Positions 12,748-13,347 of a stretch of DNA of 13,347 nt are shown here, one piece after another. Position 1 is the first letter of the stretch, and each line of letters starts with the position of its first letter. Under the pieces are notes generated by a model. It searched no databases and was not told where the DNA came from. It saw only the letters and a program-made list of their open reading frames with translations. The stretch comes from an uncultured Bacteroides sp. (GTDB taxonomy: Bacteria; Bacteroidota; Bacteroidia; Bacteroidales; Bacteroidaceae). The stretch spans positions 1 through 13,347 of the forward strand of contig CAAFTU010000039.1 in assembly GCA_900766005.1 (NCBI GenBank), given 5' to 3'. The position numbers were made by a program, and so were the translations under genes.

Positions 12748-13179
12748 CTACCGCGGCACGTACGCCCCGTCCTTCGCCTCAAAGATCACCGACGGCTCCA
12801 GCACCCGGATGGAATGCCACACTCCTGCCGGAATCTGCATCCCGTAGCACCCTTCGGCAGGAGCCAGCAAGTGGCGAGACACCTCCCGGAACTCCCGGCG
12901 TTGCAGCACGTCCTCCGTCAGCGACGTCCGTTCCCGGTCGTACGACACCACCTCCTCATACAAGATCTCCTCCAGGCGACCCATGAGACACACCACCGTT
13001 TCCGCGGTATCCTCGTGACGGTGCACCGGCACCTCCGTACCCGGCTGCAGCGCATTCAGCATCCGCTGACTCGTATCCGCAGCCGAGTTACGCAAATCCA
13101 GGTTCTGGCGCAAGCGCGGAGAAACCTCCGCCTCAGCCAGCAACCCATTCAAAAAATCTTTATCAAAAATCATTGCCAT
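12748..13179 (-). CDS. wbuC: WbuC-family cupin metalloprotein
   Basis: This 143-aa single-domain cupin has an N-terminus IFDKDFLNGLLAEAEVSPRL then SQRMLNALQPGTEVPVHRHE, which follows the WbuC pattern. Cupin motif 1 is PVHRHEDTAE (His53, His55, Glu60) and motif 2 is GMQIPAGVWHSIRVLE (His122), giving a complete metal site. The C-terminus VIFEAKDGAYVPR is also typical. A charged insert at about 76-100 (VVSYDRERTSLTEDVLQRRE) sits between the motifs and may be lineage-specific. WbuC proteins are found in O-antigen and capsule gene clusters, with no firmly assigned reaction. Here it follows a FlaA1/CapD-like gene by 12 nt on the same strand and appears to be the last gene of a polysaccharide operon extending to the right. 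The start may be ATG 13179 or ATG 13173. Confidence 0.85.
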   Translation of the reverse strand: MAMIFDKDFLNGLLAEAEVSPRLRQNLDLRNSAADTSQRMLNALQPGTEVPVHRHEDTAETVVCLMGRLEEILYEEVVSYDRERTSLTEDVLQRREFREVSRHLLAPAEGCYGMQIPAGVWHSIRVLEPSVIFEAKDGAYVPR

Positions 13180-13191
13180 ATATGTATGTTT

Positions 13192-13347
13192 TTACTTATC
13201 CAATTCCTGATACTTACTGTGCTGGCTCTTATACTCCGGCACAATCTCCTTCATGATCTTCACAATCGCCATGTCATCAAATGTCTCCGAAGCCGCCAAC
13301 AGACGTTCCTCGTTCACCTTCGCCGTGTCGTAATCATACTCACGCAC
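13192..13347 (-). CDS. 3' end of FlaA1/CapD-like nucleotide-sugar epimerase/dehydratase (partial)
   Basis: Only the last 51 residues are in the window, entering from the right edge and ending at TAA 13192-13194. They read VREYDYDTAKVNEERLLAAS then ETFDDMAIVKIMKEIVPEYK and SQHSKYQELDK. This matches the C-terminal tail of large membrane-anchored polysaccharide biosynthesis proteins of the FlaA1/WbpM/PglF type, where 'DNMAIVKKMKEIVPE(Y/F)xSxNSxYExLDK' is the usual ending in Bacteroides. Those enzymes are UDP-GlcNAc 4,6-dehydratases that start amino-sugar synthesis for capsule or glycoprotein glycans. The active site and NAD-binding domain lie outside the window, so the exact activity cannot be checked. 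It is upstream of and probably co-transcribed with wbuC. Confidence 0.75.
   Translation of the reverse strand: MREYDYDTAKVNEERLLAASETFDDMAIVKIMKEIVPEYKSQHSKYQELDK

Overview
The window looks like chromosomal DNA of a Bacteroidales gut bacterium, most likely Bacteroides or a close relative. The evidence is the promoter grammar (TTTG-N20-TAnnTTTG), a DUF4248 gene, a Bacteroidetes-type HU-like protein, a 'smalltalk' small protein beside an N-acetylmuramoyl-L-alanine amidase, and a WbuC plus FlaA1/CapD-type sugar gene end. The species cannot be fixed from the sequence alone.

Layout. (1) 1-2382: a 91-nt probable leader end, then a CRISPR array of 36 repeats of 29 nt and 35 spacers of 34-38 nt, read left to right. 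No cas gene is visible. (2) 2383-3640: a scrap yard. It holds a decayed IS4-type transposase on the minus strand, other possible coding fragments, and a 44-aa small ORF. (3) 3643-5439, minus strand: an AAA15-type ATPase followed 12 nt later by an RloB-family Toprim-like protein, which together resemble the AbiL abortive-infection pair. (4) 5666-6075, minus strand: an 87-aa hypothetical gene followed by a truncated SecB-like reading frame. (5) 6253-6271: an orphan 19-nt piece of the CRISPR repeat in array orientation, followed by a strong hairpin. (6) 6414-8275: DUF4248 (minus), a divergent intergenic region filled with C-rich phased repeats, then HU-like, smalltalk and amidase genes (plus). 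(7) 8311-12738: an unrecognised minus-strand gene, a divergent promoter region with phased TTGCC repeats, then a plus-strand replication-like operon: a possible initiator-like protein with an AT-rich internal stretch, a stand-alone zinc ribbon, and a T7-gp4/Twinkle-like Toprim-helicase. (8) 12748-13347, minus strand: wbuC and the 3' end of a FlaA1/CapD-like sugar epimerase/dehydratase, the tail of a polysaccharide operon entering from the right.

The left half (to about 6.7 kb) is AT-rich and carries defence genes and mobile-element debris. The right half (from about 7.1 kb) is clearly GC-rich with G/C-ending codons, so the two halves probably have different histories. The most unusual points are the orphan repeat on the far side of the AbiL-like island, two pairs of nearly identical but not identical spacers, two intergenic arrays of short repeats spaced at about 10 bp, a possible holin/endolysin-like smalltalk-amidase pair, and a primase-helicase whose zinc-binding domain is a separate gene next to a candidate origin.
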